From assembly GCA_040791665.1 (NCBI GenBank), contig JBFNNX010000022.1:186001-250000 (forward strand): DNA of 64,000 nucleotides. The letters run 5' to 3'. The notes beneath the pieces were generated by a model. It was not told the origin of the DNA. It searched no databases and saw nothing but the letters and a program-made list of their open reading frames with translations. The DNA is from Thiodiazotropha sp040791665 (GTDB lineage: Bacteria > Pseudomonadota > Gammaproteobacteria > Chromatiales > Chromatiaceae). How positions within the stretch are numbered: the stretch's first letter is position 1; the number at the start of each line of letters is the position of its first letter. The position numbers and the translations under genes were made by a program. Below are positions 1 to 9,663 of this stretch, in pieces.

Positions 1-2323
1 CTTTGCGGATATGCTCGGGTACCTCCTCATAGTCGCTGCGGTTGTCTTCCGGCAGGATCAATTCCCGAATCCCTGCGCGACGTGCGGCGATCACCTTTTC
101 GCGGATGCCTCCCACCGGGAATACCTGTCCGGTCAATGTAAGCTCGCCAGTCATGGCGATATTGCGGACAGGCCTTTGCCTGGCCAGGGAGAGCAGCGCG
201 GAGGCCATGGTGATGCCTGCGGAGGGACCATCCTTGGGGGTGGCTCCGGCCGGGACATGGAGGTGGATGAAGGCCTTTTCGAAGAACGTCCGGTCTGCAC
301 CGAACTCGACCGCATGGCTGACGATGTAGCCGTAGGCGATCTCGGCCGACTCGCGCATCACATCACCCAGCTGGCCGGTAAGTTTGAAACCGCGATTGAA
401 CTCATGGGTGGCGACAGCCTCGATGTTGAGCGTGGCGCCGCCCATGGCGGTCCAGGCCAGCCCGGTCACTACACCCGCACCGCTCAGATTGCGTTCATCC
501 TTGAATACGGGACCGCCCAGGTAGTCCTTGAGATTATCCAGTGTCACCTCGATCGGCTTTTTTCCTCCCTCGAGGATTCGCACCACCGCCTTGCGAACGA
601 TCTTTCCGATCTGTTTCTCCAGTCTGCGCACACCGGCATCCCGCGCGTAGCCCTCGATAATGGCGCGCAGGATGCTGCTGTTGAGTTTCAGATCTCTGCG
701 TTTCAATCCCGCTCGCTCAAGCTGACGCGGTAACAGGTATTTCCTGGCGATCTGCAGTTTTTCACTGGCGATGTAGCCCGACAGGGAGATCGTCTCCATC
801 CGGTCGAGCAGGGGTCTTGGAATGGTATCGAGTTGGTTGGCGGTGCAGATGAAGAGGACTTTCGAGAGGCTGAATCGCAGATCCAGATAGTGGTCGAGGA
901 AGTCGCTGTTCTGCTCGGGATCGAGAACTTCCAGCAAGGCTGAGGCAGGGTCGCCATGATAGGAGGCGCCGATCTTGTCGATCTCGTCGAGCATGATCAC
1001 CGGATTCTCGGTACCCGCATCCTTCATCGCCTGCAGAAATTTGCCCGGCATGGCGCCGATATAGGTACGGCGGTGACCCTTGATCTCCGCCTCGTCACGA
1101 ATGCCGCCTACCGAGAAACGGTAGAACTTCCGCCCTAGGGCCTCTGCAATGGAGTGGCCGATGGAGGTCTTGCCGACACCGGGTGGACCCACCAGCAGGA
1201 TGATCGAACCCGCTATCTCCCCTTTCATGATGCCGAGCGCGAGGAATTCCAGGATACGTTCCTTTACATCCTCCAGGCCGTAGTGATCCTTATCCAGGGT
1301 CTTGCGGGCGAACTGCAGGTCGAGCTTGTCCTCCGAATGTACCCCCCAGGGGAGCAGGGTGATCCAGTCGAGATAGTTGCGGGTTACCGAGTACTCCGGT
1401 GAGCCGGGTTCCAGCACGGCGAGTTTGTCCATCTCCTCTTCGACCCGGGCCTGGGCCTGATCGGTCAGGGTCAGCTTCTCCATTCGTTCCCGGAACTTGT
1501 CCAACTCTGCAGTGCGGTCATCCTTCTCTATACCCAGCTCCTGCTGGATCGCCTTCAGTTGCTCACGCAGCAGAAACTCCCGCTGCTGCTTCTCCATCCT
1601 CTCTTCAACGGTCTTACGGATCGATGCCTGGGCCTTGACCACCTCGAGCTCACGGTGCAGCAGTTCTAGCACCTTTTCCATGCGGGGCAGGAGTTCGATA
1701 CTCTCCAGTACCGCCTGGAGCTGAAATTTGTCCGATGTGGTAAGACTGGCGGCGAAGTCGGTCAAATGGGAGGGATCATCCGGTCCGAAACGGTCCAGGA
1801 ACATACGCAGCTCTTCCGCATAGAGCGGATTGAGGGGCAGCAACTCCTTGATGGTATTGATGATTGCAACCGCGTAGGGCTTGATCTCTCTGCTGTCGCT
1901 GGCCGGTTCAGGCAAATATTCGATCTGGGCGGTGAAGGGTGTCTGCGGGTGAACGATCTTGTCGATACGGAAACGTTGCAGACATTCCACCAGTACCTGT
2001 AGCCGGTTATCGGAGCGTTGCACCCGATGTACACGGCATACCGTACCGATGGTCTTGAAACTCGCAGGGGTGGCGCTCTCGGCGGTCTCCGCATCGGACA
2101 ACACCACCCCGAGTAGATTATGGGGTGAGGCCATCACCGCATCCATGGTCTCCTCCCAATGGGCCTGTTCCATCAGCAGGGGCACCGCCTGACCGGGAAA
2201 GAAGGGTCTTGCCGAGACAGGCAGCAGGTGGATCAGGTTTGGCAGGACCTCGTTGGACCTTGCCAGAGTATTGCCGCTCAGGACCTCGATAATCTCTTCT
2301 TGGTTGTTCTCTTCTTCCTGCAT
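1..2323 (-). CDS. lon: ATP-dependent protease Lon (C-terminus cut by window edge)
   Basis: Lon is a cytosolic AAA+ serine protease that degrades misfolded and regulatory proteins. Reading the reverse strand from the ATG at 2321-2323 gives 774 codons with no stop before the window edge, close to the usual 780-810. Visible in order are the N-terminal substrate-recognition domain, a long charged helical stretch, the AAA Walker A GPPGVGKT with its lysine near residue 385, and the protease domain with PKDGPSAG, whose catalytic serine is near residue 701. The last visible residues fit the family C-terminus, so only a few dozen are missing. An AAAGGT sequence precedes the start, and the N-terminus is strongly acidic. 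No sigma-32 type promoter was evident upstream. A phased repeat lies about 80-180 bp upstream. Confidence 0.96.
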   Translation of the reverse strand, partial: MQEEENNQEEIIEVLSGNTLARSNEVLPNLIHLLPVSARPFFPGQAVPLLMEQAHWEETMDAVMASPHNLLGVVLSDAETAESATPASFKTIGTVCRVHRVQRSDNRLQVLVECLQRFRIDKIVHPQTPFTAQIEYLPEPASDSREIKPYAVAIINTIKELLPLNPLYAEELRMFLDRFGPDDPSHLTDFAASLTTSDKFQLQAVLESIELLPRMEKVLELLHRELEVVKAQASIRKTVEERMEKQQREFLLREQLKAIQQELGIEKDDRTAELDKFRERMEKLTLTDQAQARVEEEMDKLAVLEPGSPEYSVTRNYLDWITLLPWGVHSEDKLDLQFARKTLDKDHYGLEDVKERILEFLALGIMKGEIAGSIILLVGPPGVGKTSIGHSIAEALGRKFYRFSVGGIRDEAEIKGHRRTYIGAMPGKFLQAMKDAGTENPVIMLDEIDKIGASYHGDPASALLEVLDPEQNSDFLDHYLDLRFSLSKVLFICTANQLDTIPRPLLDRMETISLSGYIASEKLQIARKYLLPRQLERAGLKRRDLKLNSSILRAIIEGYARDAGVRRLEKQIGKIVRKAVVRILEGGKKPIEVTLDNLKDYLGGPVFKDERNLSGAGVVTGLAWTAMGGATLNIEAVATHEFNRGFKLTGQLGDVMRESAEIAYGYIVSHAVEFGADRTFFEKAFIHLHVPAGATPKDGPSAGITMASALLSLARQRPVRNIAMTGELTLTGQVFPVGGIREKVIAARRAGIRELILPEDNRSDYEEVPEHIRK

Positions 2324-2770
2324 GCCGGTACCTTTCTGATTTGTTGCCCTTTGACATCAATCTACAACAAAACAGAAGATTAGCCGTAAGGAATTGCCAA
2401 TCCCCGTAAATTTTCGCAAATCAGATAAATTTTGAATCTGTGGTTATTCAAAAACACTCACAGGAGTAATCGATTTACGTATCTTTGCGGATAGGGGCCT
2501 GTTTGCGGCTAGCTTCTTATTTTATGTTGTATCTGTTCTGTTATGAGGGAATTTCAACGCAATATCCCCCAATCATCTACAGCATATGGGGATGGTTTGC
2601 GGAGTTGCAAGTTTACAGGGCTGAATGAACTTAAAGGATGGGGGGATCGTATCTCTGTCGTTCTCAGGGGTGGGAAACTGATTATCAGAGTCGCGGCCTG
2701 TTCGCAGAATCGATGATTAGCCGTGATATAGTTGTTTGATCAATTGATAGACGAATCGCCAGGTTGTTAG
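2324..2770. other. Intergenic region between lon and a methyltransferase gene
   Basis: This divergent gap must hold the promoters of lon (reverse) and the methyltransferase gene (forward). It contains the degenerate phased repeat at 2405-2507. No confident promoter, RNA gene or small coding sequence was recognised in the rest. Confidence 0.6.
2405..2507. repeat. Degenerate copy of the 10-bp phased CGCAAA inverted repeat
   Basis: On the left, CGTAAA at 2405 and CGCAAA at 2415 are 10 bp apart. On the right, the reverse-complement cores TTTACG at 2474, TTTGCG at 2484 and TTTGCG at 2502 are spaced 10 and 18 bp. The 10/18 spacing in opposed orientation matches the copy at 60586-60794. This copy is shorter and weaker, so kinship is inferred from spacing and core sequence. 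Confidence 0.5.
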
Positions 2771-3475
2771 ATGAACACCGAAGATCAGATCAAAGAGCGT
2801 TATCAGGGTGACCAGGGTCGCGAGTATCACGGTAAAAAACGGGAAATCCCGGAGAGTGCTTTTCCATGGGTAACTCGACTCAGATTTGAGAAGATCGCAC
2901 CGTATGTGAAATCGACCCATGTGGTAATGGAGTATGGCGTCGGATTCGGTTGGAATATCGCCAAGCTGAAATGCCAAAAACGCCTGGGTTACGATTTGGC
3001 GCATCATCTGGAACCCATGCTCAAAAAGCGGGGAATAGAGTTCGTCTCCGATACCTCCGTCCTTTCGGATCACTCGGTGGATATCATGGTTTGCCACCAT
3101 GTACTGGAACACGTCCCCGCACCGATCGATGTGCTGGCGGAGATACACCGCTTGCTTAAACACAATGGCAAGTTGCTGCTATTCGTACCCTATGAAAAAG
3201 AGAAGCGGTATCGCAAATACGATCCTAAGGAACCAAACCATCATCTGTATGCATGGAATGTACAGACATTGGGCAATCTGGTTAATGACTGCGGATTCGA
3301 AATCACCTCGAGCGGCGTGCGCCGTTTTGGTTACGATCGCTTTGCCGCTAATTGGGCGCAACGCCTGGGGCTGGGTGAACCGGGGTTTCGTCTGATAAGG
3401 GGGGCTGTGCATACCTTGAAGCCGGCACAGGAAGTCTCCATCGTTGCCACACCGCAGTCATTCGACAGGCCCTAG
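2771..3475 (+). CDS. Class I SAM-dependent methyltransferase
   Basis: This 234-residue protein is a soluble Rossmann-fold methyltransferase of the Methyltransf_11 type. Motif I is seen as EYGVGFG near residue 60, giving the glycine-rich SAM loop in a slightly unusual form. A post-motif II stretch with HHVLEHV near residue 115 and a following LLKHNGKLLLFVPY segment are typical of the family. No membrane segments or extra domains are present, and the substrate cannot be read from the sequence. The ATG at 2771 has no strong ribosome binding site but begins close to the fold. The gene stands alone, facing the pentapeptide-repeat gene tail to tail. Small-molecule, quinone or cell-surface precursor methylation are all possible. 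Confidence 0.85.
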   Translation: MNTEDQIKERYQGDQGREYHGKKREIPESAFPWVTRLRFEKIAPYVKSTHVVMEYGVGFGWNIAKLKCQKRLGYDLAHHLEPMLKKRGIEFVSDTSVLSDHSVDIMVCHHVLEHVPAPIDVLAEIHRLLKHNGKLLLFVPYEKEKRYRKYDPKEPNHHLYAWNVQTLGNLVNDCGFEITSSGVRRFGYDRFAANWAQRLGLGEPGFRLIRGAVHTLKPAQEVSIVATPQSFDRP

Positions 3476-3479
3476 TTCG

Positions 3480-4010
3480 TTACTTGCATTCGCCAATAGA
3501 GCCCTCTGCGCAGATGTGGCCGTCAGTCCAGGTTGCACCATCGAGTTTCGCTTTTATCAGGATGGCTCCCACCAGATTGGCTCCCCGCAGATCTGCTCCG
3601 CTCAAATCAGCATCAAAAAGACTGGCTCCGCTGAGATTGGCAAACATCAGGTTGGCGTTCTGCAGATTGACGCCGTGCATATGGGCATGTTCCAAATTGC
3701 TTAGCATGAGATTGGTACCCTTGAGGTTGGCCAGCTGAAAGATCGAGCGGGAGAAATTGGCCCGCTCGAAATTCGATCTGTCAAGACGGGCGGAGGCAAG
3801 CGAAGACTCGTGCATATCCACGCCCGGGGCTTCCAGGTCGATCAGAATAGCCCAGGAACACTGCGCCTCGGGTGTCAGTTCACAGACGGTATTGACATAG
3901 GCCGTCTCGGTGATGTTGTCGGTCCAGGCACTAATCTGTAGGGGCCATATGCAGGAAATGAGGAAAAAACCCGTCAGAGACAAGAAAATGGTCTGTTTTA
4001 TCTGGCGCAT
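3480..4010 (-). CDS. Exported pentapeptide-repeat protein
   Basis: This 176-residue protein begins with a signal sequence: a positively charged start, a hydrophobic core at about residues 9-25, and a plausible cleavage site at QISA before the mature part. The middle and C-terminal half, about residues 75-160, is a run of pentapeptide repeats of the A(D/N)LXX type (for example GADLRGANLVGA). Such repeats fold as a right-handed quadrilateral beta-helix. Most known pentapeptide-repeat proteins are cytosolic, so a periplasmic one is of some note. Four cysteines outside the signal region (near residues 43, 51, 167 and 175) could form disulfides in the periplasm. The function is unknown. The gene converges on the methyltransferase gene with only a 4-base gap and has no clear operon partner. 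Confidence 0.85.
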   Translation of the reverse strand: MRQIKQTIFLSLTGFFLISCIWPLQISAWTDNITETAYVNTVCELTPEAQCSWAILIDLEAPGVDMHESSLASARLDRSNFERANFSRSIFQLANLKGTNLMLSNLEHAHMHGVNLQNANLMFANLSGASLFDADLSGADLRGANLVGAILIKAKLDGATWTDGHICAEGSIGECK

Positions 4011-4284
4011 GACTTCGCTCCCTGGTTAAGAGTTAGATATCGCGTATCTACTGCAGGGTCGCGATAGGAGTGACCTGATTCAGATAGGGTAGGTCAGGCA
4101 TCCCATTCTGTATAGTGCATCGATTATGTGTTTGACCTAAGACAATTAGCATCCGCTTCTACGCCTGAGCGAGCTTCCCTGTCGTTATCCACTCTCAGCG
4201 GATAGTGAGCGGTCGCAGGGATCAAGCCGTTTGTGGCGGAACCGCGGGCGACCGGCAGGCCATGCGCACTGCGATGAGATGATT

Positions 4285-5145
4285 CTAACCGGTAGTCTTT
4301 TTCCCGCTGAACGGCCCCAGGTGAAATTGGCCGTGTTCCACGGCGAATACATGCGAGTGCAGATTCGCTATCCACTGCTTTCCCTCCTGGGTCAGCTGAA
4401 GGTAGCGCAGAGCGTCTTTCAGATAAGGTTGCGCCATGTTCCAGAAAAAAGTCGGGTAGTTTTCCGCAAGATCGGCAGCGTCGGTATAGCCAAGTTTTTC
4501 GGCTGTCCCGGTTTCCATGAATTCGTAGTACAGCCCGGACAAGCGGCGCATGTGGTCGGGGTCGCCAAGCTGGCCGATGAGATCGGCCGCTCGAACCAGA
4601 CCGGCCTCTGTATCTGTTTCTTGGTGGTCCGCCGAGTCCGGAACTGGAAATCTCGTCAATTCAATGGCACGTGCCAAGCGTTCGGTGTCGACATAGGGTA
4701 CATCTTTCCCGCGGCTCTTGGCGAAGAGGATGCCCCGGTCGACATGATAGGGTGTAAGGAAGGCGTCCGAGGCGCCGCGCGGAGGGGTAATGCGGTTTCC
4801 CTCCGCATCGATGACAAACTCCGTATCGGAGTCACCGGGGCATACACCGCGTATGTAACCGATGTCGTGCAACAGGCAGGCCACCATAAAATGCAGCCAG
4901 TCGTCCGGGTTGACACGCTTGACCATGTGGCGCCCCCGCAGAATCGCCTCGCCTACCAGCGTGACCTGCACGGTGTGGTGCACGTCGTGATAGAGGGCGT
5001 CACTGTTTGCTATGAGCTCCAGAACCATGCGCGCGGCGGAATTGAGGGCCTTGGGGTACAGCGGTTCCTGGGGACCGTAGAGGCTGAGATAGGTTTCCTC
5101 AATGTGGTTACCGAGCGTCTCTATGATCAGCGTGGTGATTTTCAT
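4285..5145 (-). CDS. HD-domain metal-dependent phosphohydrolase
   Basis: This 286-residue soluble protein carries the HD superfamily metal-binding residues: a first histidine in YHDVHHT near residues 52-58, the HD doublet in LLHDIGY near residues 91-97, and a downstream aspartate in RAADLIGQLGD near residue 205. HD enzymes hydrolyse phosphoesters such as nucleotides or cyclic nucleotides. It lacks the HD-GYP motif, so it is not one of the usual c-di-GMP phosphodiesterases. The residues around the HD core are helical and include conserved-looking aromatics, as in single-domain HD phosphohydrolases. The gene stands alone, reverse, between the pentapeptide gene and ksgA, with about 206 bp to ksgA. 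The substrate is unknown. Confidence 0.85.
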   Translation of the reverse strand: MKITTLIIETLGNHIEETYLSLYGPQEPLYPKALNSAARMVLELIANSDALYHDVHHTVQVTLVGEAILRGRHMVKRVNPDDWLHFMVACLLHDIGYIRGVCPGDSDTEFVIDAEGNRITPPRGASDAFLTPYHVDRGILFAKSRGKDVPYVDTERLARAIELTRFPVPDSADHQETDTEAGLVRAADLIGQLGDPDHMRRLSGLYYEFMETGTAEKLGYTDAADLAENYPTFFWNMAQPYLKDALRYLQLTQEGKQWIANLHSHVFAVEHGQFHLGPFSGKKTTG

Positions 5146-5351
5146 AATACTTCCATGTCTTGATTTGTCTATTCTGGACAGTCATAGCAGATTATAGACA
5201 AACGCTAATGACCGGGTAGCAGGGTGTTGTACATTCGTTAGCCTGACACAAAATGTCACGTTAATATGTTGAATATTACCGATTATCCTGCCGGTTTTAC
5301 CCAGGGTAATCGATATACGTCCAGGCTGACCGAGGTATTGTCGCTTTGTTG

Positions 5352-6143
5352 TTATACGGAAGCCTGGTTCGCCAGGTTGACGAACTCCGCCACACTGAGC
5401 TGTTCAGCCCGGTTGCCGGGATCGATACCGGCTGCCGTTATGGCGTCAGCCGTCAACAGCTTGCGCAGGCTGTTGCGCAGGGTCTTGCGTCGCTGGGAGA
5501 AGGCCTGGCCGACCAGTCTGCTGAAGAGATCCCAATCGTCGATTTGGTGAAGGGGCGGACTAGCCGGCAGCAAGCGCACAAAGGCGGATTCGACCTTGGG
5601 TGGCGGATTGAAGGCGCCAGGTCCGATGTTGAACAGTGATGTGACATCGGCCCTGGCCTGCAACATCACCGTCAGTCGGCCGTAGGTCTTGCTTCCAGGT
5701 TCCGCCGCCATGCGATCCACTACCTCTTTCTGCAACATAAAATGCATGTCGAGGATCTGATCGGCCTGCTCCAGGAGGTGAAACAGCAGCGGTGTGGATA
5801 TGTTGTAGGGCAGGTTTCCTACCACCCTTAGCGGTCGCTCCGCCACCGCCAGCTGTGTGAAATCGAACTTCAAGGCGTCTGTATTGTGGATATGCAATTC
5901 ACCCAGTGGGGCGCATCGCTCAGCCAGCGGTCCCACAAGATCACGATCGAGTTCGATGACATGCATACGACCGATCAGGGGCAGCAGCTCTGTGGTGATG
6001 GCCCCTTGCCCGGGTCCGATCTCGACCAGGTTGTCATTTGGCAGGGGATCGATTGCCTGAACGATGCGCTGGATAATACCCGGATCGTGAAGAAAGTTTT
6101 GGCCGAATCTTTTCCTTGGGCGGTGATGCAAGGGGATAACCAT
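5352..6143 (-). CDS. ksgA: 16S rRNA dimethyladenosine transferase KsgA/RsmA
   Basis: KsgA dimethylates two adjacent adenosines near the 3' end of 16S rRNA during late 30S assembly, using SAM. The 263-residue product has the family N-terminus (KRFGQNFLHD near residue 12), the SAM-binding EIGPGQGAIT motif near residue 42, and the NLPYN catalytic motif near residue 110. A C-terminal helical domain includes the FSQRRKTLRN segment. Length is normal. In enterobacteria ksgA follows surA-pdxA and precedes apaGH; here it is single, with a long AT-rich gap upstream and the HD hydrolase gene downstream. Loss of KsgA gives kasugamycin resistance in relatives. Confidence 0.97.
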   Translation of the reverse strand: MVIPLHHRPRKRFGQNFLHDPGIIQRIVQAIDPLPNDNLVEIGPGQGAITTELLPLIGRMHVIELDRDLVGPLAERCAPLGELHIHNTDALKFDFTQLAVAERPLRVVGNLPYNISTPLLFHLLEQADQILDMHFMLQKEVVDRMAAEPGSKTYGRLTVMLQARADVTSLFNIGPGAFNPPPKVESAFVRLLPASPPLHQIDDWDLFSRLVGQAFSQRRKTLRNSLRKLLTADAITAAGIDPGNRAEQLSVAEFVNLANQASV

Positions 6144-6808
6144 CTCTTTATCAGTTAATTCAGTCGGTTAATAATTGGCAAGGTGGAAATGTCCAGCTAA
6201 ACCGACACGTTAGATTGCGTGTGATTCTATTTCAACTCACATCGAATATCACATCGGTGCATATTGTAAGAGAGAATCTATTGCGGGCTCAATCATATCA
6301 TTTGTGCAGGATGGCTTGACTAGATGACTGAAATTTGAAAAGTCAGTTGGGCTGAGAACTAAACTGAACCAGACTTAAGGATGAGTGAGTGTCATCGATT
6401 CTCCTATCGGTCAGATGATACTGCTGATGTAATATGGTGAGATTAGAGAAAGACTGCTTCAATTAAAGAGTCCTTAAAAAACTGACTGCATGATCACTGC
6501 CATCAATACTGACAAAAGTCAGAATCTGTTGATGATATAACTTCGCAATATTTCAGAAAGACCTCTGAAGTGAAGAGTCTATCTAAAACGATCAAGATAA
6601 TCTTACTATGAGTTTTTTGGTAAATCGTCTGGGATATAACCGAATGTTGTTATTATCTGAGAAAATATTGAGTTTAATATTTTTTAAGTTTTTCTTGAAT
6701 TAACTTGTGCTGCTTATACAAACCGGTCTTGTCTGTTGTCGTGCTGTAGAAAAGATTCACTATCGCATTCAGTCGCCATTTCAGAGAATACACTGAATAA
6801 TGGATTTA
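6144..6808. other. AT-rich intergenic region between the P-type ATPase and ksgA genes
   Basis: About 665 bp without a convincing gene. It is clearly more AT-rich than the flanking genes and has many stops in all frames. It should carry the ksgA promoter and the end of the ATPase transcript. No tRNA, hairpin followed by a T tract, or repeat family member was recognised. The composition shift may mark old inserted or decayed DNA, but nothing recognisable remains. Confidence 0.55.
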
Positions 6809-9532
6809 TCAATTCGTTACTATCGAATCTGCCCGGCGTCGCAGCCATTTTTCGAAGCCTACTACGGAATATATTGTGAGGCCGCCACTCAGTATCAGAC
6901 TCCATTCCACGAGCCCGATGGGGGCGGTTCCAAACAGTAGATTCATCGTTGGGGTGTAGGTCATGAGTAACTGCAATCCAGCCATCACGATCACACCCAG
7001 GATTAGCCATCGGTTAGAGAATACGCCGAGCTGGAACATGTTGTAACGTAACGAGCGGCAGTTGAACAGATAGAACAGTTCGCCGAATACAAACATGTTC
7101 ACGGCTACGGTTCTTGCGATTTCGAGGCTTTGCCCCTGTCTTAGCACCCATTCGAAAAGACCGAACGCACCGGCTACCAGCATTATGCTTACCAGCCCGA
7201 TCCGTATCGCCAGTTCACGAGTGATCACCGGTGTTTCCGGACGGCGGGGTGGTCGAGACATGATGCCCGGTTCTTTGTCTTCGAAGGCGAGCATTAGACC
7301 GAGCAACACGGCTGTCGTCATGTTTATCCATAGAATCTGTACCGGGGTAATGGGCAGGGCAACGCCAAGAAACACCGCGAGCAGAATTACCAGGCCTTCT
7401 CCCACGTTGGTGGGTAGCGTCCAGGAGATGAATTTAACCAGGTTGTCGAACACCGCACGGCCTTCCTCGACAGCTGCCTCGATGGTCGAGAAGTTATCGT
7501 CAGTCAACACCATATCAGCCGCTTCCTTCGCCACTTCGGTTCCTCCCATGCCCATGGCGACGCCAATATCGGCCTGTTTGAGGGCGGGTGCATCGTTGAC
7601 GCCGTCACCGGTCATCGCAACAACATGCCCATGGGTTTGCAACGCCTCGACCAGACGCAGTTTCTGTTCGGGAGTAACACGGGCGAATACCGCGATCTTA
7701 CCGGCTGTATCCACCAGATTCTGATCGGACAACTCAGTCAGGGTTTGGCCACTGACGGCAAAATTATCTATTTTATCATTCGTGGCACCATCCAGACCGA
7801 TCTGATGGGCGATGGCTCCGGCGGTGACCACGTGATCGCCGGTGATCATCTTTACCTGGACTCCGGCCTGCTGGCACGCACGCACGGATGAGATGGCCTC
7901 TTGCCTGGGCGGGTCCATCATCGCTTGCAGGCCCAGGAAGGTCAGGCCCTCTTTCACATCAGTATGACTGACTGAAGAGGTCAGCGTATCTGGAATCATT
8001 CTGGCAAAGGCCAACACACGAAGACCGCGCACAGCCATTTCCTGCACTTGTTGATCGATCAGAATCGGATCGAGTGGGATGCGATCTCCGCTGGAGTCCA
8101 ATGCGTCATGGCAACGCGAGACGATGCTCTCAACGGAGCCTTTCAGGTAGATGATGCCGTGGGCTTCAGAGACCGTTTGGTGCAGTGTCGCCATGTAGTG
8201 ATGCTCGGACTCAAAGGGTATGGTATCGACACGGGGAAAATCCCGTTCGGACCTTTCCACCGTGAGACCCGCTTTCAGTGCCGCGGAAACCAGCGCGGCC
8301 TCGGTCGGGTCGCCCTCGATCACCCATTTGTCATCGTTGTGGATCAGTCGGGAATCATTACACAACAGACCGGCGCGAAGGCATTCGATCAACACGCCTT
8401 GCACGTTGGCGTCGATGACGGAATCCCCGAGGGAAATGTTCCCTTCCGGCGCATAGCCGGCGCCGGCAAACTCATAACACTCACCACCGGCGCAAACCTC
8501 CTTAACGGTCATCTGATTCTGAGTCAGGGTACCGGTTTTGTCGGAACAGATGACCGTGGTACTACCCAGTGTTTCCACCGCCGGCATGCGGCGGATGATG
8601 GCATTGCGCTTGGCCATCTTGCCGACGCCGATAGCCAGCATAATGGTCATGGCGGCAGGTAGTCCTTCCGGTATTGCGCCCACGGCCAGCGCCACTGCGG
8701 CCATGAAGGTTTCCAACAGTGAACCGCCATGTAGCCAACCGGCCAGAATGGTTAATCCGGCCAGACCTAGAATGATCTTTAACAGTACACCGCTGAATTG
8801 GGTGATTTTACGCGTGAGCGGTGTGGCTAGTATCTCGGCGCTGGAAATAAGCGCATTGATATGACCGATCTCGGTCGAATCACCGGTACCGATCACCAGC
8901 CCCGCACCAGTACCGTAGGTCACCAGAGTGGATGAATAAGCCATATTGTGACGATCGGCCAGCACGGTTTCTTGGGCCAATGGATCGGGCCTTTTCTGTA
9001 CAGGCACGGATTCACCAGTCAGGGTGGATTCATCGATTTGCAGCTCCCGTGAACGCAACAGACGCAGATCGGCAGGCACTTTGTCCCCCGATTGCAGCAA
9101 CACCAGGTCGCCTGGCACTACTTCGGCAGAGGGAATAACGATTTTCTCGCCCGCCCTGACGACGGTGGCTGAACCCTCCATGGATTGTGCCAGGGCTTCA
9201 ATGGCTTTCAATGCCTTGGATTCCTGGATAAATCCAACAATGGCATTGACCAGCACTACACCCATAATGACGCCGCTGTCGACCCACTCCTGCAGGAGAA
9301 AAGTAATCAGTGCCGCCGCGAGCAGGATATAGATCAGGGGTTGATGAAATTGCAGAAAGAAGAGCTCCAGGGGACTTTTGCCCTTTTTCGTGGTAAGGCG
9401 GTTCGGACCGTAGTGGGCACGACGATGCTCGAGCTCAAAGATATCGAGCCCTTTCGTTGCGTTAGACTCCAACAGTGTCTCGACTTCATCCTGTGATAGA
9501 TGATGCCAGTGTCTGGAAAGTAATGCGTCCAT
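6809..9532 (-). CDS. P2-type cation-transporting ATPase
   Basis: This 907-residue inner-membrane pump drives cation transport by ATP hydrolysis. It shows the N-terminal cation-ATPase domain, actuator motif TGES near residues 172-175, M4 PEGLP at 288-292, the phosphorylated aspartate in DKTGTLT near residue 331, and the hinge motif TGDGVNDAP near residue 640. C-terminal membrane helices of the Ca2+/Na+ type follow. Aligned by eye to SERCA, the M4 glutamate, the M5 NVGE glutamate and the M6 asparagine are kept. The M6 aspartate that ligates calcium is alanine (INMTTAV). The transported ion is therefore uncertain; Na+, K+ or H+ coupled roles are possible. Monocistronic, with 131 bp to the LysR gene stop. 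Confidence 0.92.
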   Translation of the reverse strand: MDALLSRHWHHLSQDEVETLLESNATKGLDIFELEHRRAHYGPNRLTTKKGKSPLELFFLQFHQPLIYILLAAALITFLLQEWVDSGVIMGVVLVNAIVGFIQESKALKAIEALAQSMEGSATVVRAGEKIVIPSAEVVPGDLVLLQSGDKVPADLRLLRSRELQIDESTLTGESVPVQKRPDPLAQETVLADRHNMAYSSTLVTYGTGAGLVIGTGDSTEIGHINALISSAEILATPLTRKITQFSGVLLKIILGLAGLTILAGWLHGGSLLETFMAAVALAVGAIPEGLPAAMTIMLAIGVGKMAKRNAIIRRMPAVETLGSTTVICSDKTGTLTQNQMTVKEVCAGGECYEFAGAGYAPEGNISLGDSVIDANVQGVLIECLRAGLLCNDSRLIHNDDKWVIEGDPTEAALVSAALKAGLTVERSERDFPRVDTIPFESEHHYMATLHQTVSEAHGIIYLKGSVESIVSRCHDALDSSGDRIPLDPILIDQQVQEMAVRGLRVLAFARMIPDTLTSSVSHTDVKEGLTFLGLQAMMDPPRQEAISSVRACQQAGVQVKMITGDHVVTAGAIAHQIGLDGATNDKIDNFAVSGQTLTELSDQNLVDTAGKIAVFARVTPEQKLRLVEALQTHGHVVAMTGDGVNDAPALKQADIGVAMGMGGTEVAKEAADMVLTDDNFSTIEAAVEEGRAVFDNLVKFISWTLPTNVGEGLVILLAVFLGVALPITPVQILWINMTTAVLLGLMLAFEDKEPGIMSRPPRRPETPVITRELAIRIGLVSIMLVAGAFGLFEWVLRQGQSLEIARTVAVNMFVFGELFYLFNCRSLRYNMFQLGVFSNRWLILGVIVMAGLQLLMTYTPTMNLLFGTAPIGLVEWSLILSGGLTIYSVVGFEKWLRRRADSIVTN

Positions 9533-9663
9533 ATTCAGTGATTGACTGTGATTATAGCAAGATCAGTTCTTCTTCATTCCCGTATTCTACTGCATCACGT
9601 TGATTTATCACTCGCCAACCAGTCTCGGGTTATCTCAGTTAGAACCGCTAAGGCCCGCTTAGA

